A stretch of 64,000 nt of DNA from Mercurialis annua (GCF_937616625.2 NC_065577.1:23821501-23885500), one strand, 5' to 3'; shown: positions 36,501 through 51,117, counted from the first letter of the stretch. Notes: generated by a model from the sequence alone, not told the origin. Numbers and translations: made by a program.

Positions 36501-36842
36501 TTACGAAACAAATCCAAACGTTTCACCTTTTTTAGAAATTTAAGCCAAACATTTACACACTTTACGTAACAAATCCAAATGTTTCCTCTTTTTAGTGATT
36601 GAAGCCAAACGTTTACAAACGTTACGAAACAAAACTAAATGTTTCACCTTTTTAGCTATACAAACCAAACGTTTACAAACGTTACGAAATAAAACCAATG
36701 GTTTCACCTTTTTTAGCGATTTAAGCCGAACGTTTACAAACGTTACGAAACAAATACAAATGTTTCGCCTTTTTAGCGATTTAAGCCAAATGTTTACAAA
36801 TGCTACAAACAAATCCAAGCATTTCACCTTTTTAGTAATTTA
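33510..36842 (-). repeat. Recent segmental satellite copy 1 (partner 44078-47402)
   Basis: About 3.3 kb that match 44078-47402 almost base for base over long runs, far closer than neighbouring monomers match each other. Offset is 10568 bp at the left and 10560 at the right. Removing the intervening solo LTR and its duplication leaves about 7.57 kb of satellite between the copies. Confidence 0.92.
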
Positions 36843-38539
36843 AGTCAAACGTTTACAAACGTTACGAAACAAATCAATGTGTTTCACCTATTTAGCAATT
36901 TATTCAAACATTTACGAAGGTTACGGAACAAATCCCGATGTTTCACTTTTTTATCGATTTAAGCCAAATGTTTACAAACGATACGAAACAAATCCAAACG
37001 TTTCCCCTTTTTAGCGATTTAAGCCAAACGTTTGCAAACGTTATGAAACAAATCCAAACGTTTCACCTCTTTAGCGATTTAAGCCAAATATTTACAAATT
37101 TTACGAAACAAATCCAAACGTTTTTCCTTTATAGCGATTTAAGCCAAACGTTTACAAACGTTAAAAAACAAATCTAAACGTGTCCCCTTTTTTAGCGATT
37201 GAAGCCAAACATATAAAAATGATACGAAACAAAACCAAATATTTTAATTGTACGAAACAAATCCAAACGTTTCAAAATTTTAGTGATTTAAGCCAAACCT
37301 TTACAAACGTTATTAAACAAAACCAAGCATTTCGCATTTTAGCAATTTAAACGAGACGTTTACAAACGTTGCGAAACTAATTCAAGCGTTTCACCTTTTT
37401 AGCAATTTAAGCCAGACGTTTACAAGCATTCCGAAATAAATCCAAACGTTTCCCCTTTTTAGTAATTTATGCCAAATGTTTACAAACGTTACGACACAAA
37501 TCCAAGCGTTTCACCTTTTTAGCAATTTAAGCCGTTTACAAACGTTATTAAAGAAATCCAAATGTTTTACCTTTTTAGCAATTTCAGCCAAACGTATACA
37601 ATTATTACGAAACAAATCCAAACGTTTCTCCATTTTAGCAATTTAAGCCAAACATTTAAAACGTTATCAAACAAATCAAAATATTCACCTTTTTAATGAT
37701 TTATGCCAAACGTTTACAAACGTTACGAAACAAATCCAAACGTTTCATCTTTTTAGCGATTGAAGCCAAATGTTTACAAACGTTACAAAACAAATCCAAA
37801 TGTTTCACCTTTTTAGCGATTTAAGCCAGACGTTTAGAAACGTTACGAAACAAATCCAAAGGTTTTGCCTTTTTAGCGATTTAAGCCAAACGTTAAAAAC
37901 GTTATCAAACAAAATCCAAGCGTTTCTCCTTTTTTGAAATTTAAGCCAAACGTTCACAAACGTTACGAAACAAATCAAAGCATTTCACTTTTTTAGCGAT
38001 TTAAGCTAAACGTTTAAAAATGATACGAAACAAATCCAAACGTTTCGGCTTTTTAGCTACTTAAGCCAAATGTTTACAACGGTTATGAAACAAATCCAAA
38101 TGTTTCGCCTTTTTAGCGATATAAGGAAAACGCTTACAAACGTTAAGAAACAAATCCAAACGTTTCGCCTTTTTAGCATTTTAGGCCAAATGTTTACAAA
38201 CGTTACGAAACAAATCCAAACGTTTCCCCTTTTTAGCGATTTATGCCAAACATTTACAAACGTTACGAAACAAAACCAAACGTTTGAACGATATGAAACA
38301 AATCCAAACGTTTCATGTTTTTAGAGATTTAAGCAAAACCATTACAAACTTTACGAAACAAAACCAAGTGCTTCACCTTTTTAGCAATTTAAGCCAAACG
38401 TTTACAAACGTTACAAAACAAATCCAAGCGTTTCACCTTTTTAGCAATTTAAGCCAAACGTTTACAAACGTTCCGAAACAAATCCAATCGCTCCACCTTT
38501 TTCATAATTTAAACCAAACGTTTACAAACGTTATGAAAT

Positions 38540-38544
38540 AAATC
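38540..38544. repeat. Target-site duplication, left (AAATC)
   Basis: Perfect match to 41540-41544. Confidence 0.88.
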
Positions 38545-39194
38545 TGTCACGATCCAATTTCATAGATCGCGACCGGCGCTAGGGTATGGGTATGGTTGTG
38601 CCAAAACCTGTAGCAGCCTCGCGGAAAACCACCAATCATATAAACCTGCAGAAAATCCAATGCTCGGGGGCAACCGAGACTCCAACTTAAACTAACAGTT
38701 TAAATATAAGTACTTCCATTAAATAAAAATACACAGGGTCAAATAATAATCATGCCAAAGCATATAATAAAGCCAGTTAGACAAATCCGACAAACAGACT
38801 AGAATAATATAGACTTCTAGTTTACTACTGCGGTCTAAGAATAAAGGTAGTTTGACCATTTATTAAAAGAAAATAAACCTCTGAGGAATAAAGATTAGGA
38901 GATCAGCAGACTCGCTCAAAATAATAAACCTGGAAAATTTGGGAAAACAACGGGGTCAGATATACTGAGATGAGTTCGCAATACTATTTACATTTATTAA
39001 GTTTAAAACCCTTAAATCAAAATCTTTTATACTAATATAATATGATTATGGAAAACAGTATTGAAATGATTCTAGCGTAAGTATAACGTAGCATACTGAT
39101 AAATGCAGAGTGGACGGGAACAAATCATCGTCATATACCAGCGTAAGCAAGACTTTAGCCTGCCGATCCCAGAGTAGTTACCGGTGCACACAGT

Positions 39195-39214
39195 CTCGAT
39201 ACAAGCCTATCGAG
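39195..39214 (-). other. Conserved LTR hairpin, 38.5-41.5 kb solo LTR copy
   Basis: Stem CTCGATA (39195-39201) with TATCGAG (39208-39214), 6-nt loop. Seven pairs, one more than the other copies, with the same flanking GCTAC and CACCGGTA in element sense. Confidence 0.75.
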
Positions 39215-41180
39215 TAGCTCGTTTCAATCAAGATCCATAATCGCTTAAAACAATTCAAAAGCATTTATAATATTAAAATATGATGCGATACTTAATAAAG
39301 CGGTAAATAGCACTACAAACTCACTGCTTGCTTATCCACGTAAATCTTGGCAAACAGCTAACCTGCGTAGACTCCGAAGCACGAGCAGTCGACGGGTCTA
39401 AAACAATATATAAGTTAAAATCCATTCAACCCCTAACTCTAAAAATACTAGACACCATATAGGACTAGCACAATACCGAGTCAAGTATAAACGTAGCCAG
39501 AATAGAATGAATAGTTAATCATATAATGACCCGAGTCAAAATGAACCACATTGAATAGCACAATACTCAAATAAATAAATAAGCCAAGTCTATTGGATTT
39601 CCGCTTTAAAATCTGTTCCGTAAAATATTACTTTAAATAATAAATAAATAATATTTTAAATTCATTTCGTCAAATATTGGGTTAGCCGAGTTACCAATAA
39701 CTACCAAGCTACCTCACATGTCGGATGACCCAAGTCTAACCTGACCCAAAATATTTTATCAAAATATAAACCAGAGTTTATAATTCCCAAAATCACTTTG
39801 ATAAAATAAGTAAAACCATATCCAATTATAAACTATAGTTTATAATTATAAAATCAACTTTGATAAAATAATAAATCAATATTTAAAACGGAACCCAATA
39901 GCTTTAACTTCAAGTAACCTAAGTTACATCAAAATTTAATCAAATAAGTTTTAAAAACGTTCAAGGGTTAAATTGTAATTTAGCTAAAATGACATATCAA
40001 AAAGATATTCAAAATCAAATATAATTACCCGAGTAATTATATTCATTTAGATTATAAAATAATCATAGTTTCCCGATTATAAATATCAAACATAATTCAA
40101 TTGAAACTAAATAAATATTATTCTCAGATTTAAATAATATTATCAAAATTTAAAACAATAATTGAAAATTTGAATTCAAATCGATATAAATAAAACCAGT
40201 TAATTAGTTATAAATAATAATTATCCAATTATAATTTATGAATTCAAAAGCCATAATTATTGGTACAAAGCAGAACAAAAAAAAACTAGCCAATGTGAAC
40301 AACAAAATAAGAACCCAAGTGACCATTTTAATTTTGAAAGACAACCACTACCACCAAAAATGAGATCAAGTGAGCCAACAAAAATAAGAACTCAAAAACC
40401 AATTATTTGAACATAACCAAAGGAAACACGCCAACACACTTTGATTAACAAAATTCCCCACCAAACCATTTAAGAAGACCATAAAATAAGAAAATATCAA
40501 CTCACAGTACCCATGCCAAAAACGAACAATGTTATTTCAAAATTCCATCTACCATAATCAAACCCATAACAACACTCATTAGAATTCATCCAATTGATTA
40601 AGAAATGGCCATGCTAAGCACCATCCCCAAATCCCGCCATCAACAAAAATCAAACTAACAGTATGAAAGAAAAACAATTCAAATAACACAGTAATAACTC
40701 AATGCCATTTGGATCGAAAATCGCAACCAATAGCAAGCCATAGAGTATTCATAATCACAGTAATCATAGCAACATAATTAACCAAGATCATAATCAAAGG
40801 AATAATAACCATCGGCAGAAACATAAAAAGAAACAGAGCAAAATATCAAGAACACGGCTTATCGTAACGGCGACGAACGGAGGAATCTTTACGTACCTTA
40901 ATTGATTTTGAAGTGTAGGGATTAAGGAGGATATAGCCTACTGATGTTACGTAGCAACAATCTCAGAAATGCGCTACAACATGAGGGATATCAACTTAGA
41001 ACATATTTGACGATAATGAATAGAATAAAAGAATGAAACGAACGTGATTTACTTACCGAATGCGAAAGCTAATGATAAGGGATGATGGTAGAATATTTCA
41101 GAGTGTTTGAGGGTGAGGAAGTCGGCTAGGGTTGATAGAAAACAATAGACTATGAAAAATAGGGTATTAAAAACGTAAGA

Positions 41181-41195
41181 GGTTATTTAAATACC
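41181..41195 (-). promoter_or_regulatory. Candidate TATA-like box in 38.5-41.5 kb solo LTR
   Basis: Minus strand reads GGTATTTAAATAACC about 350 bp into the LTR, 20 bp downstream of the dyads. Confidence 0.4.
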
Positions 41196-41214
41196 AAAAA
41201 TTCCGTAATAACAT

Positions 41215-41252
41215 AGTGCACGTTCGTGCACTTGAGTGCACGATCGCGCACT
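41215..41252 (-). promoter_or_regulatory. GTGCACG dyad pair upstream of TATA
   Basis: AGTGCACG and CGTGCACT around TT (41215-41232), then AGTGCACG/CGCGCACT around AT (41235-41252). Same motif as in the solo LTRs at 20264 and 61029. Confidence 0.72.
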
Positions 41253-41539
41253 CCATCGCTCATCCAAATCGCCTCAAATTTTGATCCAACAGTCAACTTT
41301 TTGTCGTACACAGCATATCTAAAAATGAGCCCGATCCAACGGTTCAATTGGGAGATATGATTGTTTTATCAAAACATGTCAGATTTAGAAGGCACACAAA
41401 CACAACATCATTTATAATTCGGATACAAATCAAATCGCCATCGAAAACTCACACGACACATGCGACACATACAAAATACAACTCCAACCCTAATTCAGAA
41501 ACACAACGAAACTATGACGGAAAAATACGGGATATTAGA

Positions 41540-41544
41540 AAATC
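41540..41544. repeat. Target-site duplication, right (AAATC)
   Basis: Perfect match to 38540-38544. Confidence 0.88.
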
Positions 41545-44077
41545 CAAGCGTTTCCCCTTTTTAGCAATTTAGGCCAAACGTATACAAAAGTTACGAAACT
41601 AATCCAAGCGTTTCACCTTTTTAGCGATTTAAGCCAAACATTTACAAATGTTACGAAACAAAACCAAACATTTAACCTTTTTAAAAATTTAAGACAAACA
41701 TTTACATACGTTACGAAACAAATCCAAACATTTCCCCATATTATCGATTTAAGCCAAACATTTAAAACGTTATGAAACAAATCCAAACATTTCATCTTTT
41801 TAGCAATTTATGCCAAACGTTTACAAACGTTACGAAACAAATACAAATGATTCACCTTTTTAGCGATTGAAGCCAAACGTTTACAAATGTTACAAAACAA
41901 ATCCAAACATTTCACCTTTTCAGCGATTTAAGCCGAACGTTTACAAACGTTACGAAACAAAACCAAAAATTTAACCTTTTTATCACTTTAAGACAAACGT
42001 TTACAAACGTTACGAAACAAATCCAAACATTTCCCATATTAGCGATCTAAGCCAAATGTTTAAAACGTTACGAAAAAAATCCAAACATTTCATCTTTTTA
42101 GCGATTTCTGCCAAACGTTTACAAACTTTAAGAAAGAAATTCAAACGTTTCCCCTTTTTAGCGATTGAAGCCAAACGTTTACAAACGTTACGAAACAAAT
42201 CCAAACGTTTCACCTTTTTAGCGATTAAGCCAAGCGTTTACAAAGCTTATGAAACAAATAAAAATGTTTCACCTTTTCATTAATTTAAGCCAAAACGTTT
42301 ACAAACGTTATGAAACAAATCCATGTGTTTGGCCTTTTGAGCACTTTAAGCGAAACGTTCACAAACGTTACGAAACAAATCCAAGCGTTTCTCCTTTTTA
42401 GAAATTTAAGCCAAACGTTCACAAATGTTACAAAACAAATCAAAGCGTTTCCCCTTTTTAACAATTTAAGCCAAACGTTTACAAAAGGTTACGAAACAAA
42501 TCCAAACGTTTTCCCTTTTTAGCGATTTAAGCTAAACGTTTAAAAACGATACGAAACAAATCCAAACATTTCGCCTTTTTAGCTACTTAAGCCAAACGTT
42601 TACAAATGCTACGAAACAAATCCAAACAATTTCGTCTTTTTAGCGATATAAGGCAAACGTTTACAAACGTTACGGAACAAATCCAAACGTTTCTCCTTTT
42701 TAGCGATTTATGCCAAACGTTTACAAACGTTACGAAACAAATCCAAACGTTTCGCCTTATTAGCGATTTAATCCAAACATTTACAAACGTTACGAAACAA
42801 AACCAAACGTTTGAACGATACGAAACAAATCCAAACATTTCATGTTTTTAGCGATTTAAGCCAAACCTTTACAAACTTTACGAAATAAAACCAATTGCTT
42901 CACCTTTTTAGCAATTTAAGCCAATTGTTTACAAACGTTATGAAACAAATCTAAGCGTTTCACATTTTTAGCAATTTAAGCCAAATGTTTACAAACATTA
43001 GGAAACAAAACCAAACGTTTAAAACATTACGAAACAAATCAAAACGTTTCACATTTTTAGCGATGTAAGCCAAACCATTACAAATATTACGAAAAAAACC
43101 AAACGTTTAAAATGTTACGAAACAAATCCAAACGTTTCCTATTTCTAGTGATTTAAACCAAACTTTTACAAACGTTACGAAACAAAACCAAGTATTTCAC
43201 CTTTTTAGCAATTTAAGCCAAACGTTTACAAACATAACGAAACAAATCCAAGCGTTTCACCTTTTTAGCAATTTAAGTCAAACGTTTACAAACGTTCCGA
43301 AACAAATCCAAGCGTTTCACATTTTTAGAAATTTAAGCCAAACGTCTTTAAACGTACGAAACAAATCCAAACATTTAAGCTTTTTAGCGATTTATGCCAA
43401 ACGTTTACAAACGTTACGAAACAAATCCAAACGTTTTGCCTTCTTAGAGATTGAAGCCACATGTTTACAAACTTTACGAAATAAATCCAAACGTTTCACC
43501 TTTTTAAAAATTTAAAACGATTACAAACATTACGAAACAAAAACCAAGCGTTTCACCTGAGCAATTTATGCAAAATGTTTACAAATGTAACGAAACAAAT
43601 CCAAGCATTTCACCTTTTTAGCAAGTAAAGCCAATGTTTACAAACGTTCTGAAACCAATCAAAGCGTTTCACCTTTTTAGCAATTTAGGCAAACGTCTAC
43701 AAACGTACGAAACAAATCCTAATGTTTCCCCTTTTTAGAGATTTAAGCCAAACGTTTACAAACGTCACAAAACAAATCCAAACGTTTCACCTTTTTAACG
43801 ATTTAAGCCAAACGTTTTGAAACGCTACGAAACAAATCCAAACGTTTCCCCTTTTTAGCAATTTAAGCCAACCGTTTACAAATGTTATGAAACAAATCCA
43901 AGCGTTTCTCCTTTTTAGCAATTTAAGCCAAACGTTTACAAACAATACGAAACAAATCGAAGCATTTCACCTTTTTAGCAATTTATTCAAACATTTACAA
44001 AGGTTACGAAACAAATCCAAACATTTCGCCTTCTAATCAATTTAAGCCAAACGTTTACAAACAATACGAAACAAATC

Positions 44078-47000
44078 CAAACGTTTCACCTTTTTATCGA
44101 TTTATGCCAAACATTTGCAAACGTTATGAAACAAATCCAAACGTTTCCCCTCTTTAGCGATTTAAGCTAAATGTTTACAAATGTGACGAAACAAATCAAA
44201 ATGTTTCGCCTTTATAGCGATTTAAGCCAAACGGTTACAAACATTACGAAACAAATCCAAACGTGTCCCCTTTTTAGCGATTTAAGCAAAACATATACAA
44301 ATGTTTCGAAACAAATCCAAACGTTTCACATTTTTAGCAATTTAAGACAAACCTTTACAAACGTTATTAAAGAAATCCAAGCGTTTCACCTTTTTAGCAA
44401 TTTAAGCCAGACGTTTACAAGCATTCCGAAATAAATCTAAACGTTTTACCTTTTTAGTAATTTAAGCCAAAAGTTTACAAAAGTTACGAGAAAAATCCAA
44501 GCGTTTCACTTTTTTAGCAATTTAAGCCGTTTACAAACGTTATGAAAGAAATCCAAATGTTTGACCTTTTTAGCAATTTCGGCCAAACGTTTACAAATAT
44601 TACGAAACAAATCCAAATGTTTCCCCATTTTAGTGATTTAAGCCAAACATCTAAAACGTTATCAAACAAATCAAAATATTCACCTTTATAGTGATTAATG
44701 CCAAACTTTTACGAACGTTACAAAACAAATCGAAATGTTTCACCTTTTTAGCGATTTAAGCCAAATGTTTTCAAACGTTACAAAACAAATCGAAATGTTT
44801 CACCTTTTTAGCGATTTAAGCCAAACGTCTAGAAACGTTACGAAACAAATCCAAAGTTTTCGCGTTTGTAGCGATTTAAGCCAAACGTTAAAAAGGTTAT
44901 CAAACAAGTCCAAATATTCACCTTTTTAGTGATTTATGCCAATCGTTTAAAAACGTTACGAAACAAATCCAAACGTTTCACCTTTTTAGCGATTGAAGCC
45001 AAACGTTTACAAACATTACGAAACAAAACCAAATGTTTCCCCATTTTAGCAATTCTAACGTTTATAAATGTTACGAAACAAAACCAAGCGTTTTCCAAAC
45101 GTTACGAATCAAATCCAAACGTTTACAAAAGTTATGAAACAAATCCAAACGTTTCCTCATTTTAGTGTTTAAGCCAAACGTTTACAAACGTTATGAAACA
45201 AAACCAAACATTTCACCTTTTTAGCAATTTAAGTCAAACGTTTACAAACGTTACGAAACAAATCCAAACGTTTCCCTATTTTAGCGATTTAAACAAATGT
45301 TTAAAACATTATATAACAAATCTAAATATTCACCTTATTAGCGATTTATCCCAAACGTTTACATACATTACGAAAAAAATCCAAGCGTTTCACCTTTTTA
45401 GCGATTGAAGCCAAACGTTTACAAACGTTACGAAACAAATCCAAATATTTCCTCTTTTTATCAATTTAAGCCAATCGTTTACAAACATTACGAAACAAAT
45501 CCAAACGTTTCACCTTTTTAGCGATTTAAGCCAAACGTTTACAAAGGTTACGAAACAAATCCAAGCGTTTCAACTTTTTAGCAATTAAACCAAACGTTTA
45601 CAAACGTTACGAAACAAATCCAAATGTTTAACATTTTTAGCTATTTAAGCCAAACATTTACAATTGTTGCGAAACAAATCCAAATGTTTAACATTTTTAG
45701 CGATTTAAGCCAAACGTTTACAAACGTTATGAAACAAATCAAACCGTTTAACCTTTGTAGCGATTTAAGCCAAACCTTTACAAACGTAACGAAACAAATT
45801 TAAATTTTTTACCTTTTTAGCGAATTAAGCCAAACGTTTCCAAACGTTACGATACAAATCCAAACTTTTCACGTTTTCAGCGATTTAAGCCAAACGTTTA
45901 CAAACACTACGAAAAAATCCAAACGTTTCCCCTTTTAGCGATTTAAGCCAAACGTTTACAAATGTTACAAAACAAAACCAAACATTTAAAACGTTACGAA
46001 ACAAATCCAAATGTTTCACATTTTCAGAGATTTAAGCCAAACGTTAAAAACGTTACGAAACAAAACCAAACGTTTCATATTTTTAGCGATTTAAGGCAAA
46101 CGTTTACAAACGTTACGAAACAAATCCAAGTGTTTCGCCTTTTTAGCGATTTAACCCAAATGTTTGCAAAAGTTACAAAACAAATCGAAGCGTTTCCCCT
46201 TTTTAGCAATTTAAGCCAAACGTTTACAAACGTTACGAAACAAATCCAAATGTTTCTCCTTTTTAGAAATTTAAGCCAAATCTTTTAAACGTTATGAAAT
46301 AAATCCAAACGTTTATAAACATTTCGGAACAAAAACAATCGTTTCAAATTTTTAGCAATTTTAGCCGAACGTTACGAAACAAATCCAAAGGTTTCCCCTT
46401 TTTAGCGATTGCAGCCAAACATTTACAAACATTACGAAACAAAATTAAATGTTTCCCCATTTAAGCGATTTAAGCCTAATATTTATAAACATTTTGAAGG
46501 AAAACCAAAAGTTTACAAACGTTACGAAACAAATCCAAACGTTTCCTCAATTTAGAGATTAAGGCCAAACGTTTACAAATATGACGAAATAAATCCACAC
46601 GTTTCACCCTTTTAGCGATATAAGCCAAATGTTTACAAACGTTACGAAACAAATTCAAACGTTTACAAATATTACGGGACAAAAACAAACTTTTCACATT
46701 TTTAGCAATTTAAGCCAAACGTATACAAACATTACGAAACAAATCCAAACGTTTCACCTTTTTAGTGATCGAAGCCAAACGTTTACAAACATTACGAAAC
46801 AAATCCAAACGCTTCCCCTTTTTCGCGATTGAAGCAAGACGTTTACAAACATTACGAAACAAATCCAAACGTTTCACCTTTTTAGCGATTTAAGCCAAAC
46901 GTTTACAAACGTTACTAAACAAATCCAAGCGTTTCACCGTTTTAGGAATATAAGCCAAACTTTTAAAACGTTACAAAAAAAATCCAAACGTTTCACAGTT

Positions 47001-47402
47001 TTAGCCATTTATGCCAAACGTTTACAAACATTACGAAACAAAACCAATTGATTACTAACGTTACGAAACAAATCCAAACGTTTCACCTTTTTTAGAAATT
47101 TAAGCCAAACATTTACACACTTTACGTAACAAATCCAAATGTTTCCTCTTTTTAGCGATTGAAGCCAAACGTTTACAAACGTTACGAAACAAAACCAAAT
47201 GTTTCACCTTTTTAGCTATTCAAGCAAAACGTTTACAAACGTTAAGAAATAAAACCAATGGTTTCACCTTTTTAGCGATTTAAGCCGAACGTTTACAAAC
47301 GTTACGAAACAAATACAAATGTTTCGCCTTTTTAGCGATTTAAGCCAAATATTTACAAATGCTACAAACAAATCCAAGCATTTCACCTTTTTAGTAATTT
47401 AA
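44078..47402 (-). repeat. Recent segmental satellite copy 2 (partner 33510-36842)
   Basis: Shares every private landmark with copy 1, including shortened units and the CCAATTGATTACTAACG monomer. Outside both ends the flanking monomers no longer match. Confidence 0.92.
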
Positions 47403-50400
47403 ACCAAACGTTTATAAACGTTGTGAAACAAAACCAAACGTTTCACCTTTTTAGCGATTTAAGCCAAACATTTACAAAGGTTACAAAAAATATCCAAACA
47501 TGTTACGTTTTTAGCGATTTAAGCCAAACGTTTACAAATGTTACGAAGCAAATCCAAACGTTTTACCTTTTTAGCGATTTACGCCAAACGTTTACAGACG
47601 TTATGAAACAAATCCAAACGTTTTACCTTTTTAGCACTTTGAATGCAAACGTTTCACCTCTTTAGCGATATAAGCCAAACATTTTAATCATTATGAAACA
47701 AATCCAAATGTATCACATTTTTAGCGATTTAAGCCAAACGTTTACAAACGTTATGAAACAAATCCAAGAGTTTCACCTTCTTAGCGATTTAAGCAAAACG
47801 TTTCTAAAAGTTACGAAACAAATCCAAACGTTTCGGCTTTTTAGCAATTTAAGCCAAACGTTTACAAACGTTACGAAACAATTCCAAACGTTTTACCTTT
47901 TTAGCGATTTCAGCCAAATATTTACAAACGTTACGAAACAAAACCAAACGTTCAACCTTTTGAGCGATTGAAGCCAATGTTTACAAAAGTTACGAAACAA
48001 ATCCAAACGTTTCCCCGTTTTAGCGATTTAAGACAAATGTTTATAAACGTTACGAAAGAAAACAAAATGTTACAAACATTACGAAACAAATCCAAATATT
48101 TACAAACATTACGAAACAAATCCGAATGTTTACAAACATTACGAAACAAATCCAAACGATTTTCCATTTTAGCGATATAAGCCAAATGTTTACAAACGTT
48201 ACGAAACAAATCCAAACGTTTCACCGTTTTAGCGATTTCAACTAAATGTTTACTAACGTTACGAAGCAAATCCTAACGTTTACAAACATTACGGAACAAA
48301 AACAAACTTTTCACATTTTTCGCAATTTAAGCCAAACGTTTACAAACGATACGTAACAAATCCAAACGTTTCGCCTTTTTAGCGAATGCAGCAAAACATT
48401 TACAAACTTTAAGAAACAAATCCAAACATTTCCCCAATTTAGTGATTTAAACCTAACGTTTATAAACATTACGAAACAAAACCAAACGTTCACAAACGTT
48501 ACGAAACAAATCCAGTTGTTTACAAACGTTGCGAAACAAATCCAAGCGTTTCCCCATTTTAGCGATTTAAGCCAAACGTTAACAAACGTTACAACACAAA
48601 TCCAAATTTTTCACCTTTTTAGTGATTTAAGCCAAACGTTTATAAATGCTACAAAACGAATTCAAACGTTTCCCAATTTTATCAATTCAAGCCAAACATT
48701 TACAAACGTTAAAAAACAAATCCAGACGTTTCCCCTTTTTTGCGATTGAAGCCAAATGTTTACAAACATTACGAAACAAATCCAAACATTTCACGTTTAT
48801 AGCGATTTAAGCCAAACATTTACAAACGTTACAAAACAAATCCAAGCGTTTTGCAGTCTTAGCAATACAAGCTAAACGTTTAAAACGTTACAAAACAAAT
48901 CCAAATGTTTCACATTTTTTCCGGTTATGCCAAATGTTTACAAACATTATGAAACAAAACCAATCGATTACTAACGTTACGAGACAAATCCTAACGTTTC
49001 ACCTTTTTAGAAATTTAAGCCAAACATTTACAAATATTACGGAACAAATCCAAATGTTTCCCCTTTTTAGTGATTTAAGTTAAACGTTTAAAAACGTTAC
49101 GAAACAAAACCAAATGTTTCACCTTTTTAGCTATTTAAGCCAAACGTTTACAAACGTTACGAAATAAAACCAAACGTTTCATCTTTTTAGCGATTTAAAC
49201 CAAACGTTTATAAACGCTACGAAACAAATTCAAACGTTTCGCCTTTTTAGCGATTTAAGCCAAATGTTTACAAATGCTACAAAAGAAATCCAAGCGTTTC
49301 ACCTGTTTAGCAATTGAAACCAAACGTTTACAAACGTTACGAAACAAATGCAAGCATTTCACCCTTTTAGCAATTTAAGCCAGACGTTTACAAGCATTCC
49401 GTAATAAATCCCAACGTTTCACGTTTTTAGTAATTTAAGCCAAACGTTTACAAACGTTAGGAAACAAATCCAAGCGTTTCACATTTTTAGCAATTTAAGC
49501 CGTTTACAAACGTTATGAAAGAAATCCAAATGTTTCACCTTTTTAGCAATTTCAGCCAAACGTTTACAAATATTACGAAATAAATCTAAACGTTTCCCCA
49601 GTTTAGCGATTTAAGTCAAACGTTTAAAATGTTATTAAACATATCAAAATAATCACCTTTTTAACGATTAATGCCAAACGTTTACAAATGTTAATAAACA
49701 AATCCAAACGTTTCACCTTTTTAGCGATTGAAGCCAAAAGTTTACAAACGTTGCAAAACAAATCCAAATGTTTCACCTTTTTAGCGATTTAAGCCAAACG
49801 TTTAGAAACATTACGAAACATATCCAAAGTTTTTTCCTTTTTAGCAGATTTAAGCCAAACGTTAAAAATGTTATCAAGGAAATCCAAATATTCACCATTT
49901 TAGCGATTTATGCCAAACGTTTAAAACGTTATGAAACAAATCAAAATATTCACCTTTTTAGCGATTAATGCCAAACGTTTAAAAACGTTACGAAACAAAT
50001 CTAAACGTTTTACCTTTTTAGCGATTGAAGCCAAATGTTTTCAAAAAACAAATCCAAATGTTTCACTTTTTAGCAAGTTAAGCCAAATGTTTACAAACGT
50101 TACGAAACAAATCCAAAGTTTTCGCCTTTTTAGAGATTTAAGCCAAACATTAAAAACATTATCAAGCAAATCCAAATATTCACCTTTTTAGCGATTTATG
50201 CCAATCGTTTAAAAACGTAACGAAAAAAAAATCCAAACGTTTCACCTTTTTAGCGATTGAAGCCAAACGTTTACAAACATTACGAAACAAAACCAATTGT
50301 TTCCCCATTTTAGCGATTTAAGCCTAACGTTTATAAATGTTGCAAAACAAAACCAAGCGTTTACAAACGTTACGAATCAAATCCATACGTTTACAAAAGT

Positions 50401-50620
50401 TACGAAACAAATCCAAATGATTCCTCATTTTAGCGTTTAAACCAAACGTTTAGAAACTTTATAAAACAAAACCAAATATTTCACCTTTTTAACAATTTAA
50501 GCCAAGCGTTTACAAACGTTACGAAACAAATCCAGACGTTTCCCAATTTTAGCGATTTATGCCAAACGTTTAAAACGTTATCAAACAAATCTAAATATTC
50601 ACCTTTTTATCGATTTATTC

Positions 50621-50980
50621 CAAACGTTTACATACATTATGAAAAAAATCCGAACGTTTCCCCTTTTTAGCGATTGAAGCCAAACGTTTACAAACGTTAC
50701 GAAATAAATTCAAGTGTTTCTCCTTTTTAGCAATTTAAGCCAAACGTTTACAAAGGTTACGAATCATATAAAAGTGTTTCACCTTTTTAGCGATTTATTC
50801 CAAACGTTTACATACATTATGAAAAAAATCCGAACGTTTTCCCTTTTAAGCGATTAAAGCCAAACGTTTACAAACGTTACGAAACAAATTCAAGTGTTTC
50901 TCCTTTTTAGCAATTTAAGCCAAACATTTAAAAACGTTACAAAACAAATCTAAATGTTTCACCTTTTTAGCGATTGAAGC
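50621..50980 (-). repeat. Local 180-bp (three-monomer) tandem duplication
   Basis: The order TTTATTCCAAACGTTTACAT, ATCCGAACGTTT, AATTCAAGTGTTTCTCC occurs near 50625 and again near 50805. A diverged copy of the same order follows the copia element near 60473. It shows multiplication in blocks of three monomers. Confidence 0.75.
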
Positions 50981-51117
50981 CAAATGTTTTCAAACGTTAC
51001 AAAACAAATCAAAATGTTTCACCTTTTTAGCGATTTAAGCCAAACGTTTACAAACATTACGAAACAAATCCAAAGTTTTTGCCTTTTTAGAGATTTAAGC
51101 CAAACGTTAAAAACGTT

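Larger units (their letters stand above)
31978..38544 (-). repeat. 60-bp satellite, reversed arm, 32-38.5 kb segment
   Basis: About 109 reversed monomers between two solo LTRs. Contains the near-identical segment 33510-36842 and repeated landmarks such as ACAAGCATTCCGAAATAAAT (near 33852, 37424) and AAGCCGTTTACAAACGTTAT (a shortened unit near 33957, 37530). No gene. Confidence 0.95.
38545..41539 (-). mobile_element. Solo LTR of gypsy type, minus orientation (2995 bp)
   Basis: Starts TGTCACGATCC at 38545 and ends ACGGGATATTAGA at 41539 (family end ATTACA with one change). The 5-bp AAATC duplication on both sides shows a complete insertion followed by LTR-LTR recombination. It is closest to the intact element's 5' LTR: both carry the GGGTTAGCCGAG-TACC region (6825 and 39667) and the CACTGCTTGCT region. 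It contains the hairpin at 39195-39214, dyads at 41215-41252 and a TATA candidate. No coding region or PBS; the AT-rich remainder holds nothing I recognise. Confidence 0.93.
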
